NCBI RefSeq assembly: GCF_036924645.1
Contig: NZ_JAZHRX010000001.1
Span: forward strand, 5,483,501 to 5,547,500
DNA length: 64,000 nucleotides
Reading direction: 5' to 3'
Origin: Bradyrhizobium sp. AZCC 2176
GTDB taxonomy: Bacteria; Pseudomonadota; Alphaproteobacteria; Rhizobiales; Xanthobacteraceae
Below the pieces are notes generated by a model. The model had not been told where the DNA came from and did no database searches. It was given only the letters and a program-made list of their open reading frames with translations. The translations under genes and the position numbers were made by a program. Positions 36,412 to 46,758 of the stretch are shown here, piece by piece; position 1 is the stretch's first letter, and every line of letters begins with the position of its first letter.

Positions 36412-37992
36412 TCAATACGCGTTCTCGCTCTTGGTCATCAGCGCCAGCGGCGTCTTGAGCAGAATGTAGAGGTCGAACAGCACCGACCAGTTCTCGATGT
36501 AATAGAGATCGAACTCGACGCGCTTCTGGATCTTCTCGTCGGTGTCGACCTCGCCGCGCCAGCCGTTGATCTGGGCCCAGCCGGTGATCCCCGGCTTGAC
36601 GCGATGGCGCGCGAAATAGCCGTCGACGGCCTCATCGAACAGCCGGCTCTGCAGCTTGCCCTGCACGGCATGCGGGCGGGGGCCGACCAGCGAAAGGTTG
36701 CTTTTGAGCACGACGTTGAAGAGCTGTGGCAGTTCGTCGAGGCTGGTCTTGCGGATGAAGCGCCCGACGCGGGTGACGCGGGGATCATTTTTGGTCACGA
36801 CCTTGGAGGCGGTCGGATCGGCCTGATGGTGGTACATCGAGCGAAACTTGTAGACGTCGATGCGCTCGTTGTTGAAGCCGAATCTTTTCTGGCGGAACAG
36901 CACGGGCCCGGGACTGTCGAGCTTGACCGCAAGCGCGACCAATCCCATCACCGGCAGCGCCAGCACCAGGATCACGAAGCCGACGACGTGGTCGAACAGC
37001 CACTTCATCACCAGGTCCCAGTCGGTGATCGGTGCTTCGAACACGTCGAGGGTGGGCACCTCGCCGAGATAGGAATAGGATCGGGGGCGGAAGCGCAGCT
37101 TGTTGGTATGCGCCGAGAGCCGGATATCGACCGGCAGCACCCATAATTTCTTCAGCATCTCGAGAATGCGGGTCTCGGCCGAGATCGGCAGCGCGAACAG
37201 CACGAGGTCGATGCGGGTGCGGCGCGCGAATTCGACGATGTCGTCGACTTTGCCGAGCTTGGGGCTGCCGGCGCAGGTATCCATCGCGCGGTCGTCGTTG
37301 CGGTCGTCGAACACGCCGAGCACCTGGATATCGGAATCATCCTGGGTCTTGAGCGCCTGGACGAGCTGCTCGCCGTTCTGGTCGGCGCCGACGATGATGG
37401 TGCGGCGATCGAGCCGGCCCTGACGGGCCCAGCCGCGTACCAGCGAGCGCAGGAACACCCGCCCGGTCACCAGCGCCGCAATGCCGCTGAGGAAAAACGC
37501 CGTAAGCCAGAGCCGCGAAATTTCGCTGCCGAGCTTGACGATGAAGGATGCGCCGATGAACAGCAGGAACGCGAACGCCCAGGATGAAATCATCCGGGTC
37601 ATCTGGCGAAGATGGCCGCGGAAGATCTGCACCTGGTAGATATCGGCGGCCTGGAAGCAGATCACGGCCGTTGCGGCCACGCCGAAGATCGCCGCGAGAA
37701 ATTCCCAGGAAAAGCCGCTGAGCGGGACGACATAGCTGAAATAGAGCGCGACGCCGATCGCGCTCAGCATCGCAAAATCGATGACGCGAACCACGCCCGC
37801 GATCACGATCGGCGAATAGGCGCGGCCGACCTTCTGGTTGCTGACGGCAATAGCGGCTGGTGTAAGCCTGCGGCGCCGTTCGACCTGCGGCCGATCGGCT
37901 GTGGCGGTCATCGCGGCCGTTGCCGCGGAGTCGAACATCGAGCGTGCATTAATCGGTTCCACTGGTCCACGTCCGTTCTGGAGCATGCACAT
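36412..37992 (-). CDS. undecaprenyl-phosphate glucose phosphotransferase (WcaJ/ExoY-type)
   Basis: The 526-residue protein has four N-terminal membrane helices, a CoA-binding-like Rossmann part ([18 protein letters not shown]), another helix ([20 protein letters not shown]), and the polyprenyl glycosylphosphotransferase domain: [44 protein letters not shown] and [16 protein letters not shown]. It transfers glucose-1-phosphate (or similar) from a UDP-sugar to undecaprenyl phosphate, the first step of repeat-unit synthesis. It shares orientation with the GT4 and ligase genes, so it may form one operon with them. Confidence 0.93.
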   Translation of the reverse strand: MCMLQNGRGPVEPINARSMFDSAATAAMTATADRPQVERRRRLTPAAIAVSNQKVGRAYSPIVIAGVVRVIDFAMLSAIGVALYFSYVVPLSGFSWEFLAAIFGVAATAVICFQAADIYQVQIFRGHLRQMTRMISSWAFAFLLFIGASFIVKLGSEISRLWLTAFFLSGIAALVTGRVFLRSLVRGWARQGRLDRRTIIVGADQNGEQLVQALKTQDDSDIQVLGVFDDRNDDRAMDTCAGSPKLGKVDDIVEFARRTRIDLVLFALPISAETRILEMLKKLWVLPVDIRLSAHTNKLRFRPRSYSYLGEVPTLDVFEAPITDWDLVMKWLFDHVVGFVILVLALPVMGLVALAVKLDSPGPVLFRQKRFGFNNERIDVYKFRSMYHHQADPTASKVVTKNDPRVTRVGRFIRKTSLDELPQLFNVVLKSNLSLVGPRPHAVQGKLQSRLFDEAVDGYFARHRVKPGITGWAQINGWRGEVDTDEKIQKRVEFDLYYIENWSVLFDLYILLKTPLALMTKSENAY

Positions 37993-38077
37993 AAGACCGT
38001 GCCTGCCGGTGCGGAATTCCCCACACCCACGGCTTACGGGACAAATCGGAAGAAACGGTTACGTTGGTAAAGAACGG

Positions 38078-39211
38078 TTAACGATTGGCAAACGCGTCGC
38101 GGTAGCCGGCAAAGACGCCCTCGACCATCGCCTTCTGCGAAAAATGCTGGAAGATTCGTTCGCGCAGCGATTTGGCTCGCTCGCGCGCCGCGGCCGGATC
38201 CTTCAGCGCGGTTTCGATGGCATCGGCCATCGCGGCGGCCTTGCCGGGAGCGAACAAGGCATCGCCATGCGGGCCGAAAATCTCGGGGATGCCGCCGATA
38301 TTGGCGGCGACCATCGGAATGCCGGCGGCGGCCGCCTCGATCACGACATAGGGCATTGAATCCCCGCGCGAGGGAACCACCAGCAGCGAGCCCTTCGAGA
38401 AGCCGAAGCGCGCCTTGACGTGGCCGATGAACCGCACGGCCTCGCCGAGACCGAGTTGTTGCACCTGGGCCTTGAGGCTTGCGCTTTCCTCGCCGTCGCC
38501 GGCGAGCGTGAGTGTCACCGGACGGCCGGCGGCGCGCAGCCGTGCCACCGCGTCGATCAGGAGGTCGGCGCCCTTGATGTGCCGGAACTCGCCGACATAG
38601 ATCAGGTCGGTGGCGTCTTCGGCCTTCACGACCGCATCGAATTCACCGGCGGTGACGCCGTTGAACACGCATCGCACCAGTCCCTTCGGCGTGCCGATGG
38701 TGCGCTGATAGGTGTCGCGGGCAAACGCGCTTTCGAACAGGAACAGGTCGGTATCGTTCATCAGCGCGCGTTCGACACGGGCATAGATGTTGCCCTTCAG
38801 CGTCGACAGCGGATAGTGCAGCGAGCCGCCATGCGGGGTGTAGACCCGGATCCTGTCGCGGGACGCGGTCCGCAAACGCATGTAGGCGCCGGCTTTGGCG
38901 CCGTGACCGTGCAGCACATCCGGCTTCAGTTGGCGGATCATCCGCCGGAAACGGGCCCACACCAAAAAATCGCTCGGCAGCGGCTCACGGCGAATGGCCG
39001 TGCGGTGAACGCCGAGCTTGAGGCGCGGGGCGATTTCCGCCAGCGCCTGCTCGGCGCGTTCGCCGCCGGTGAGGCTGTCGGCGATGATGCCGACGTGATG
39101 GCCGCGGTCGGCCTGGCCGTTGGCGAGATCGAGGATATGGCGGAAAATGCCGCCGACAGGCGCGCGCGTGGCGTGCAGGATACGAAGCGGCTGACCGTCA
39201 ACAAGAGGCAT
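38078..39211 (-). CDS. glycosyltransferase family 4 protein
   Basis: The 377-residue protein starts with RILHATRAPVGGIFRHILDL and has FSKGSLLVVPSRGDSMPYVV, then EAAAAGIPMVAANIGGIPEI, the GT4 nucleotide-sugar binding EX7E-like region. It is a retaining GT-B enzyme that adds a sugar to the lipid-linked unit. ATG 39211 is chosen because the start aligns with GT4 N-termini; a longer frame to 39331 is Arg-rich. It lies 85 bases upstream of the sugar transferase gene on the same strand. Confidence 0.9.
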   Translation of the reverse strand: MPLVDGQPLRILHATRAPVGGIFRHILDLANGQADRGHHVGIIADSLTGGERAEQALAEIAPRLKLGVHRTAIRREPLPSDFLVWARFRRMIRQLKPDVLHGHGAKAGAYMRLRTASRDRIRVYTPHGGSLHYPLSTLKGNIYARVERALMNDTDLFLFESAFARDTYQRTIGTPKGLVRCVFNGVTAGEFDAVVKAEDATDLIYVGEFRHIKGADLLIDAVARLRAAGRPVTLTLAGDGEESASLKAQVQQLGLGEAVRFIGHVKARFGFSKGSLLVVPSRGDSMPYVVIEAAAAGIPMVAANIGGIPEIFGPHGDALFAPGKAAAMADAIETALKDPAAARERAKSLRERIFQHFSQKAMVEGVFAGYRDAFANR

Positions 39212-39560
39212 GATCAGAACCAGCGCTCGTCGACGAGCACGGTGTCGCCGGGGCCCGACGTGTCGGTGTGGGTCCGCGTGACCCGGCCGCGCCGCGCGCG
39301 TCGTGAGAGCCGCCTGCAATGGCTCCGGCACTTTCAGCTGTCATGTTGGGTACATAGCGATATTGGCCCGGGCGCGCATCACGGGATTCCTGGAAACGTG
39401 TCGGCCGATTAAGGGGTGTTCATGGTTAACAAAAAATGACCGGACGCGTTCGGGGCGCCGTTTCGCGGTGCACACGGGCAAATTAACCCGGCGGCAACCC
39501 TAATGAAGTGTAATCGGCAGGGTTCGGGTGGACCAGCAGTTGCGTCCGCGGGAGTGTGCG
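39212..39560. other. 349-base divergent promoter region of the exopolysaccharide genes
   Basis: This region lies between the minus-strand GT4 gene and the plus-strand Wzz/GumC gene. It has AT-rich patches near 39415-39440 (TTCATGGTTAACAAAAAATG) that may hold promoters for both. No gene was recognised. Confidence 0.45.
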
Positions 39561-41844
39561 ATGCGTTTGGCGTTCTGGCGTGCAGGCAAGGACAAGCCGG
39601 TGGTGCAGCGGACGATGGCGAGGCCTGCGCCTTCGGCCCCGAAGCCCGTCGCAGCATCCGAATCCGGCGATCTCGATCTGCATGCGCTCGGCGGGGCGCT
39701 GATGCGCAAGCGTGGCTGGATCATCGTCCCGACGGTGCTGGCGCTGGTGGCATCGCTGGCCGCGGTCAATATGATCACCCCTCGGTTCAAGTCGGAAGCG
39801 CGCATCCTGGTGGATGGCCGCGAGAACGTGTTCCTGCGTCCGACCGGCGAGCGCAACGAGGAGCGCAGTGCGCTCGATGCGGAAGCCGTGACCAGTCAGG
39901 TGCAATTGGTGCAGTCGCGTGACCTGGCCCGTGAGATCATCAAGAAGAACAAGCTCGCCGAGCGTCCCGAATTCGATCCGGTGCTGCAGGGACTTTCGCC
40001 GCTGAAGTCATTGCTGGCCCTGATCGGCATCGGCCGCGACCCGTTCTCGCTGACGCCGGAAGAGCGCGTGCTGGATGCCTATTACGAGCGCTTCACGGCC
40101 TACGCGGTCGACAAATCCCGAGTTATCGTCATTGAATTTCAGTCGCGCGATCCCGAACTTGCCGCGCGGGTCGCCAACTCGATCGCAGAAGGTTATCTGG
40201 TGCTGCAGCAGGATGCGCGGCAGCAGCAGGCAAAGTCGGCAGGCCAGTGGCTGTCGGGTGAAATCGAGAACCTGCGCGGGAAGGTCGCTGAATCCGAATC
40301 GCGCGTCGAGGACTTCCGCTCCAAGTCGAGCCTGTTTATCGGCACCAACAACACCACGCTTTCCAACCAGCAGATGGGTGAGCTCAACACGCAGTTGAAC
40401 AACGCCCGCGCGCTGAAGTCGGATGCCGAATCAAAGGCGCGGCTCATCAAGGAAATGCTTCAGAGCGGCAAGCCGATCGAGGCTTCCGAGGTGCTCAATT
40501 CCGAACTGGTGCGCCGGCTGTCCGAGCAGCGCGTGACGCTGCGCGCGCAACTCGCCGAGCAATCCTCGACGCTGCTCGGCGGCCATCCTCGCATCAAGGA
40601 ATTGAAGGCGCAACTCGCCGATCTCGATCGTCAGTTGCGCGAGGAGGCTGGCAAGGTGTCGCGCTCGCTGGACAATGATGCGCGCATCGCCGGCGGCCGG
40701 GTCGATGGTCTGATGAACAGTCTCGACCAATTGAAGAGGCAGGCGTCATCGAGCAACGGTCAGGATGTGCAGCTTCGCGCGCTCGAGCGCGAGGCCAAGG
40801 CCCAGCGTGATCTGCTGGAGTCCTACCTCGCCAAATACCGCGAGGCCAGCGCCCGCGAGAGCATCGAGGCGGCGCCGGCCGATGGCCGCATCATCTCGCG
40901 CGCCACCGTTTCGAACACCCCGGCCTATCCGAAGAAGCTACCGATCGTGCTGATCGCGACGCTGGCGACCTTGCTGCTCACTTCGGGCGCGATTGCGACC
41001 GGCGAGCTGCTGCGCATGACTGCTCCGCGGGCCCCTAGTGCGGTTTCGCCGGAAGTTACGTGGGAAATTGCACCCGAAATCGCGCCCCAAATCATCTTGG
41101 CTGCTCCACCGGAACCGGTGCGCGCGCCGGCGATCGCGCCCGAGCTTCCGGTAGCGGACCTCGTCGAGGCGGACCACGCTTCCGAGCCGGCGTTGAATGA
41201 ACCGCACGCGGACAGCCCGCGCATGGATACCGTGGCGGAAATCGGTGAAGTCGAGCAAATGGCGGATGTCCTGGTTGGCGCGGGCGCCGCGGCGCGCAAG
41301 GTGACCGTGCTCGGTACGGCGTCGAGCGAGAGCATCACGCTGACCGCGTTGACATTGGCGCGGCTGATGTCGCAGCAGGCGAAAGTCGTGGTCGTCGATC
41401 TCGTGGCATCCTCGCCGGCGATTGCCGCGGCGTCGACCGATCCGGTCGCGCCCGGGCTTGCCGAACTCATGCAGGGCGAAGCATCGTTCGCGCAGATCAT
41501 CAGCAGGAGACCGGCTGTCGCGCGTTCATCTCGTCAGCGCCGGACGCCCGGGCTTCGACCGCGCGCAGCTCCAATCGCCGCGGTTGATACTTGCAATCGA
41601 CGCGCTGCTGCGAGTCTACGACCACGTATTGCTGGATGCCGGGTCGGCCTCCGATCTGCCGGCCGAATTGCTCACCTCACAGGCGCGGGCGGTCGTGGTG
41701 CCTGAGCCGTCGATGGCATCGGACGCGCGCAGCTTGATGTGCGAGCAGCTCAAGGCGGTGGGTTTTTCCGAGGTGACGATGCTGAGCAAGCCGTGCGAGC
41801 CGTCGGACGCAGTCGAACCCGGCCCGCGCGTGGTGGCGGCGTGA
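39561..41844 (+). pseudogene. Wzz/GumC-like exopolysaccharide chain-length protein, frameshifted near its C-terminal ATPase-like domain
   Basis: The first frame (to 41705) has an N-terminal membrane helix (GWIIVPTVLALVASLAAVNM), the Wzz region (FKSEARILVDGRENVFLRP), long coiled-coil parts and a second helix (LPIVLIATLATLLLTSGAIA). A cytoplasmic BY-kinase-like domain follows (VTVLGTASSESITLTALTLA, then VVVVDLVASSPA). After FAQIIS the coding potential moves to another frame (DRLSRVHLVSAGRPGF, YDHVLLDAGSASDLPAELL) and ends at 41844. One extra base within 41505-41508 explains this; repaired, the protein has 760 residues. The P-loop Lys is missing (GTASSESIT), so the ATPase part looks inactive even when repaired. 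It may be a real mutation or a sequencing error. ATG 39561 follows GGAG. Confidence 0.85.
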
Positions 41845-41860
41845 GGAATATGTAGGGTGA

Positions 41861-41975
41861 AGCCAACGGGTCGCGCGAACGCGCGCCCGATGACAGGCTC
41901 CGCGTGCCCACCACTGCTTGCGTCGCTCTTGATGGTGGGCACGGCGCATGCGCGCCTTTGTCCACCCTGCAATGG
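41861..41975. repeat. composite intergenic repeat with shared 44-base module
   Basis: Bases 41861-41904 match 18953-18996 with one difference in 44. The right part (CGTGCCCACCACTGC, GGTGGGCACGG, CGCGCCTTTGTCCACCC) is of the family seen at 33095-33180. The repeat lies between the Wzz/GumC stop and the convergent GNAT gene. Confidence 0.8.
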
Positions 41976-41986
41976 CGGCATTTTGT

Positions 41987-43177
41987 TTAGCTGAACGCGC
42001 TGCGCAGCTTTTGCGCCATTTCGAACAGCGCCGGATTGTGCTTCACCAGGCGCTTGGTGCGGTTGAGGCCCGACATGACGCTGGCGGCAAGCATGCCGCG
42101 CTGGCTGAGCGGAATGAAGCTGTCGAAGATCGGCTCGTCGTCCTTGCAGAACAGCCGCTTGTAATCGTCCGAACCGATCCCGAGGTCGAGGGCGCGATAG
42201 CCCTGTCCGGCGTAGTGATCGATGATGTCGCGCATCAGGATCAGGCCGGGGCTGTATTTCGAGTTCGCCGACATCGTGTAGGTATTGAACATCATCGAGA
42301 ACCGGTGACCGTCGGCGACGCCGGCGAAGATCGCGATCACTTCCTCGTCGCATTCCAGCGCGTGGATATCAATGGCGTGCTTGCCGCCGGCGAGCGGCGC
42401 GGTGCAGGCGCTGCGGACAAAATCCTCGATGCCGGGATCGGCGAACACATTCGGCAGCTTCTGTTCGGCCATCCGCTGCGGCTTGACGCGGAAGAACCAG
42501 TCGAGCAGCCGCGTGATGTCGGCCTCCGACGACGCAATGTGACTGCGATAGCCGGGCAGGGACTGCAGCTTGCGTTCCTTGCCCTTGAGGCGGCGCCGGA
42601 ACGAGTTGCTGACCAGCGCCGCGGGCGCGGCACCAGGCTCCATCACCAGCAACGGGCAATCATTGGCCGAGGGCTGATGCGGCAGCAAGGCGAGCGGATT
42701 GGGCAGGTCGCGCCAGCGAACCGGTTGCTGATGCAGCGCGAGGACGTCGGCTTCGGATCGCTGCGATATCGCCGACATCAGGCCGTCGAGATCGGCTTGC
42801 GTTGCGCTTGCGGCGAAATCGCGATCGAACAGCGCCATGTTGAAGGTGGAATGCTTGCCGCCCATGAAACTGGCGCAACGCGCGCCGTAGACGTGCCTGA
42901 GCGCGAGCGGCAGCAGCACCAGCGGGCGGCGTTCCGCATCGTAGGCGATCACGATGAAAGGAGCGAAGCCTTCGCGCTCGCCGACCTGTCGCTGCCAGGA
43001 ACTGAGGAAGTCGAACCGCTGATACGGTGTGAAGAAGGTTGGCGCGCCTTCCAGGCTGCGCCAGATGCCTTCCGCGGCAGTGAGGTCGTGAACGATGTCG
43101 ATGCCGGCGATGCGGCTCGCCTTCGACCACGTTCCTGCATCCGCCGTCCGGTCTTCAATCGCGGCAGCCATGGTCAT
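41987..43177 (-). CDS. FemAB/CelD-like GNAT family acetyltransferase
   Basis: The 396-residue protein matches the BioF2-like/CelD acetyltransferase domain: WRSLEGAPTFFTPYQRFDFL, VIAYDAERRPLVLLPLAL, a central RRLKGKERKLQSLPG, and LECDEEVIAIFAGVADGHRF then YRALDLGIGSDDYK. Such proteins are common in exopolysaccharide clusters and may modify sugars or amino groups. It is divergent from the NodB-like gene. Either ATG 43177 or 43171 may start it. The acetyl acceptor is unknown. Confidence 0.85.
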   Translation of the reverse strand: MTMAAAIEDRTADAGTWSKASRIAGIDIVHDLTAAEGIWRSLEGAPTFFTPYQRFDFLSSWQRQVGEREGFAPFIVIAYDAERRPLVLLPLALRHVYGARCASFMGGKHSTFNMALFDRDFAASATQADLDGLMSAISQRSEADVLALHQQPVRWRDLPNPLALLPHQPSANDCPLLVMEPGAAPAALVSNSFRRRLKGKERKLQSLPGYRSHIASSEADITRLLDWFFRVKPQRMAEQKLPNVFADPGIEDFVRSACTAPLAGGKHAIDIHALECDEEVIAIFAGVADGHRFSMMFNTYTMSANSKYSPGLILMRDIIDHYAGQGYRALDLGIGSDDYKRLFCKDDEPIFDSFIPLSQRGMLAASVMSGLNRTKRLVKHNPALFEMAQKLRSAFS

Positions 43178-43308
43178 TGCAGAGCCCGTGCTATATGAAA
43201 TTGTTTACAATTTTCGGCTTTGGCCGACCTTCGCAGGGAAATGTCAACAAAGGGTAATACAATCGGTGCGCGGCGGGGGCAGTGCGACCGTATGTTGGGG
43301 TGGGACGT

Positions 43309-44361
43309 TTGGCGTCGGATATCGGAATTTTGCGGCGGGCCAGGATGGAGCTCGGCTATTTCAGCGGCTATTTCAGGCTGAAGCAGCGACAGACCGGCGG
43401 TGCCGGCGTCATTTTGCGGTTCGAGCGTGTGCGTCCGCGCGATTCCCGGCGATTTCAGCCCAACCGGTGGCGCGAAATCACGCCGCAATTTCTCGACCGG
43501 ACGCTTCGCGCGCTGAAGCGCTGGAACTTCGATCTGGTCACGATGGACGAAGTGTGCCGGCGGGCGGTCACGCTGCCGAGGGCCAACCGATTTGCCTGCC
43601 TGACCTTCGACGGCGGTTGCAAGGATGTCATCACGCAGGCCTATCCCGTGCTGTCGAAGCACAGTGTGCCCTTCACCGTGTACCTGCCGACCGCGTTTCC
43701 GGACGGGCTCGGCGAAGCCTGGTGGCTCGCGCTGGAAGACATGATCGCGCGCGAGGACCGCATCAGCCTGGTGATCGACCGCAAGGAGCGCCGTTTCGCA
43801 ACGGGCAGCACGCCGGAGAAGTATGACACGTTCGAGTTTCTGGCGAGCTGGATGCGTACATTGCCGCCGCCGGATCTCTCGTTCGCGATCCACGACCTCT
43901 GCACGCGCTACTCCGTCGATCTCGCGGGGCTGTCGCGGACTGCGTCGATGGATTGGGCCGATCTAACGAAGCTTGCCGCGGATCCGCTGGTGACGATCGG
44001 CGGCGCCACGGTGAATTATCTCGCGCTGTCCACCCTGAAAGCGGCCGACGCGCAACGCGAAATGACGATGGGCAAGGCGGTCGCGGAGACTGCCTTGCGC
44101 CGTGCCGTCAGCCATTTCGCCTATCCGTTCGGCGATCGGCAATCCTGGCGCCGGGAGCACGTCGTGATGGCGCAGGAGGCAGGTTTCGCCAGCGCGGTAT
44201 CGACGATCCCGGGCGTCGTTGAGGCGAAGGGATATACCAATCTGCATGCCCTGCCGCGGATCGCCTGGGACGGACGGCAGCGCTCGCTGCGCATGATGCG
44301 CGTGATGCTGTCGGGGATGATGTTTCCTGCAGTCAGGCCGACCCGGGACAATTGGGTCTAA
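43309..44361 (+). CDS. NodB-fold (polysaccharide deacetylase-like) protein without metal ligands
   Basis: The 350-residue protein keeps the deacetylase barrel frame: ACLTFDGGCKDVI (canonical TFDDG), VTIGGATVNYLALS (canonical SH(S/T)xxHxxL), FAYPFGDRQSW and a C-terminal LPRIAWDG. The metal triad of CE4 enzymes is Asp-His-His; here the second Asp of TFDD is Gly, and the two His of the HxxxH site are Ala and Tyr. So it probably does not deacetylate in the usual way and may bind sugar or serve another role. The start is uncertain: TTG 43309 is chosen; GTG 43282 and ATG 43345 are alternatives. Confidence 0.8.
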   Translation: MASDIGILRRARMELGYFSGYFRLKQRQTGGAGVILRFERVRPRDSRRFQPNRWREITPQFLDRTLRALKRWNFDLVTMDEVCRRAVTLPRANRFACLTFDGGCKDVITQAYPVLSKHSVPFTVYLPTAFPDGLGEAWWLALEDMIAREDRISLVIDRKERRFATGSTPEKYDTFEFLASWMRTLPPPDLSFAIHDLCTRYSVDLAGLSRTASMDWADLTKLAADPLVTIGGATVNYLALSTLKAADAQREMTMGKAVAETALRRAVSHFAYPFGDRQSWRREHVVMAQEAGFASAVSTIPGVVEAKGYTNLHALPRIAWDGRQRSLRMMRVMLSGMMFPAVRPTRDNWV

Positions 44362-44362
44362 T

Positions 44363-44575
44363 CTAGGCGGCGCGATCGGGCCGCGACATCCAGCTCACGA
44401 TCGGCATCGCCGGCAGCACCCATCCAAGCCCCGCCACGACATAGAAGATCGCCTGCAGCAGGCCGGAATTGGCCAGCCACGGCGTCTGGGCGATCGTCAT
44501 TCCGAGTAGCGACCACACCACGACCAGCACTAGAAGTGCGATGGTTCCAAAGAATTTGCGGGTGCGTATCGTCAT
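44363..44575 (-). CDS. DUF2842 small membrane protein
   Basis: The 70-residue protein reads [20 protein letters not shown], then SLLGMTIAQ and [20 protein letters not shown], two membrane helices in the pattern of DUF2842, which in Alphaproteobacteria often lies by ctaA. It is divergent from ctaA at 44685 and convergent with the NodB-like gene, whose stop codon is 1 base away. No function is known. Confidence 0.85.
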   Translation of the reverse strand: MTIRTRKFFGTIALLVLVVVWSLLGMTIAQTPWLANSGLLQAIFYVVAGLGWVLPAMPIVSWMSRPDRAA

Positions 44576-44684
44576 GGCGGATATGTCAGGCTCGTGGCGG
44601 GTTGCGCGCGGGAAGGGGCGGACTATAAGGGGCGCGCCAATTCAATCAAGCGCGCCTTCCGGGCGAGCCAAGGCGTGTTTCAAG

Positions 44685-45785
44685 ATGGGTTTTATGACCG
44701 CTAGTTCCGCACTGCAGGCCCCGCATCTCGGCACCGTCAGATGGTGGCTGATCGCGGTCGCCGCGTTGATCGCGGTCATGGTGTTGGTCGGCGGCGCCAC
44801 GCGGCTGACGGAATCCGGATTGTCGATCGTGGAGTGGAAGCCGGTTACCGGCACACTGCCGCCGCTCAACGAGGCGCAGTGGGCGCAGGCGTTCGAGGGC
44901 TACAAGGCCATCCCGCAATACCGCGAACTCAACGCCGGCATGAGTCTTGCGGAGTTCAAGACCATCTTCTGGTGGGAATGGAGCCACCGCCTGCTCGGGC
45001 GCGCGATCGGCGCGGTCTATCTTTTGCCGTTCCTGTACTTCCTGTGGCGCGGTGCGTTGGCCGCTGAGCTGAAACGCCGGCTGTGGCTGATCTTCGCCCT
45101 CGGCGCGCTGCAGGGCGCGGTCGGCTGGTGGATGGTCGCGTCGGGCCTGTCACAACGGACCGAGGTCTCCCAGTATCGGCTGGCGACGCATCTGATGCTG
45201 GCCCTGATCATTTTTGCGTCGATTGTCTGGACGCTGCGGCGGATGACCACGCGTCCGCAGCCCGTTGTTCCGGTGCGGCTGAAGGTCTCCGGGGTGGCCT
45301 TGCTCGCCCTGACGTTCGTCCAGCTTTATTTCGGCGCGCTGGTCGCGGGCCTGCGGGCGGGCAAGTTGTACAATACCTGGCCCGAGATCGACGGTGCCTT
45401 GATTCCGTCGGCGGCGCGGCTGTGGTTCGAGGAGCCGTGGTGGCGCAATTTGTTCGACAACACGCTCACCGTGCAGTTCGAGCACCGCATGACCGCCTAT
45501 GCGCTGCTCGCACTGGCGCTCCTGCATGCGATCGACACGGTGCGGTCGCGCGCCGGGGCGGCCGTGATCGCCGGCGCGTGGTGGCTGGTAGCGGCGATTA
45601 TTCTGCAGGCAGCGCTCGGCATCCTCACGCTGCTGCATCAGGTGCCGATCGATCTCGCACTGGCGCATCAGGCCACCGCCATCGTCGTGCTGACACTGGC
45701 CGTCTTGCAGACCGAGCGGCTGGTTGGACGGCGCGTCGCGCACGACCGGCCCAAACTGGTTCTGCCGCTCGGCCAACCCGGCTGA
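44685..45785 (+). CDS. ctaA: heme A synthase (CtaA/Cox15)
   Basis: Heme A synthase oxidises heme O to heme A for cytochrome oxidase. The 366-residue membrane protein has eight hydrophobic segments and the conserved heme-ligand His residues: [30 protein letters not shown] and [29 protein letters not shown] is a strong family marker. The start is ATG 44685 or 44694; a frame open to 44469 is upstream noise. It is divergent from DUF2842. Confidence 0.95.
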   Translation: MGFMTASSALQAPHLGTVRWWLIAVAALIAVMVLVGGATRLTESGLSIVEWKPVTGTLPPLNEAQWAQAFEGYKAIPQYRELNAGMSLAEFKTIFWWEWSHRLLGRAIGAVYLLPFLYFLWRGALAAELKRRLWLIFALGALQGAVGWWMVASGLSQRTEVSQYRLATHLMLALIIFASIVWTLRRMTTRPQPVVPVRLKVSGVALLALTFVQLYFGALVAGLRAGKLYNTWPEIDGALIPSAARLWFEEPWWRNLFDNTLTVQFEHRMTAYALLALALLHAIDTVRSRAGAAVIAGAWWLVAAIILQAALGILTLLHQVPIDLALAHQATAIVVLTLAVLQTERLVGRRVAHDRPKLVLPLGQPG

Positions 45786-45936
45786 AAATTGAGTAATTCT
45801 AATCTGCCGGAATTCCGGGAAGTGCCCGATTTGCACGGGTTTCCTGTTGCACGACGCCCTTGACGCGTTTGTGTGGAGCCGCACCGCTTTACTTGAATGG
45901 CCTGCGCGATAAAACGAGCCAAAACAGGTTCCCTCC

Positions 45937-46749
45937 ATGTCCTCAGCATTCATCCAGGCCGCCGTCATTCTGCTCCGCGAGGGGCTCGAAGCCATGCTGG
46001 TGATCGCAGCGCTGGCAGGCTATCTGACCAAGGCAGGCGCAGCTCATCGCATTCAGGCGCTATATGGCGGCGCGCTCGCAGCCGTCGCCGCCAGCATCAT
46101 TGCGGCCTGGCTGTTTGCGGTGCTCAATTCCGGCGAGCACAGCGATATCCTCGAAGGCATCATCATCCTCGTCGCCGCCGCCCTGATGCTCTATGTCAGC
46201 GGCTGGCTGATGGTGAAGCAGGATCCGCGCGGCTGGCAGGATTATCTCGCGCACAAGGCCGATTCCGCGCTGTCGCAGGACACGGTGTGGGCGGTCGGTG
46301 CGCTGGCCTTCCTCGCAGTGTTCCGGGAGGGCGCCGAAACCGTTCTGTTCATCAATGCGCTGGCCACCACCGAAGGCGGCTGGAGCGCCGGCCTGTTCGC
46401 CGGCCTTGCCGCCGCGACGGCGGGCCTTGCCGTGTTGTTCTATTTCATCAACCTGATTGCGCGAAAACTTCCGCTGCGGCCGCTGTTCATCATCACCTCG
46501 GCGTTCCTGTTCGTGATGGCGATCAAATTCATCGGCGAGGCCGTGCAGGAATTCCAGGAACAGGCGATCATCACGGTTACCGAAGTGAAGGGCTCGGCGT
46601 TTCTAAGCGCGATTGGTCTCAATCCGTCGATGGAAGCGCTGTCGATCCAGGGTCTGGTGGTCCTGTTTGCACTGGCGACCTATTCGGTGGTCCAGCGCAA
46701 CAACCGCCTGATGCGCCAGGACAGGGCCGCCATGCGCGCGGCCGAGTGA
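45937..46749 (+). CDS. FTR1 family iron permease
   Basis: The 270-residue protein has seven membrane helices and two REGxE motifs (LLREGLEAML near residue 16 and VFREGAETVL near residue 132) that mark the FTR1/EfeU iron channel. It moves ferric or ferrous iron across the inner membrane. The usual partner genes (efeO/efeB or a copper oxidase) are not in this window. It is convergent with nadC (10 bases apart). Confidence 0.93.
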   Translation: MSSAFIQAAVILLREGLEAMLVIAALAGYLTKAGAAHRIQALYGGALAAVAASIIAAWLFAVLNSGEHSDILEGIIILVAAALMLYVSGWLMVKQDPRGWQDYLAHKADSALSQDTVWAVGALAFLAVFREGAETVLFINALATTEGGWSAGLFAGLAAATAGLAVLFYFINLIARKLPLRPLFIITSAFLFVMAIKFIGEAVQEFQEQAIITVTEVKGSAFLSAIGLNPSMEALSIQGLVVLFALATYSVVQRNNRLMRQDRAAMRAAE

Positions 46750-46758
46750 TCGCGGCCG

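Noticed and set aside
41948..43198. 416-residue plus-strand frame opposite the GNAT gene
   Set aside because: The minus-strand GNAT frame has recognisable acetyltransferase motifs; this frame does not.
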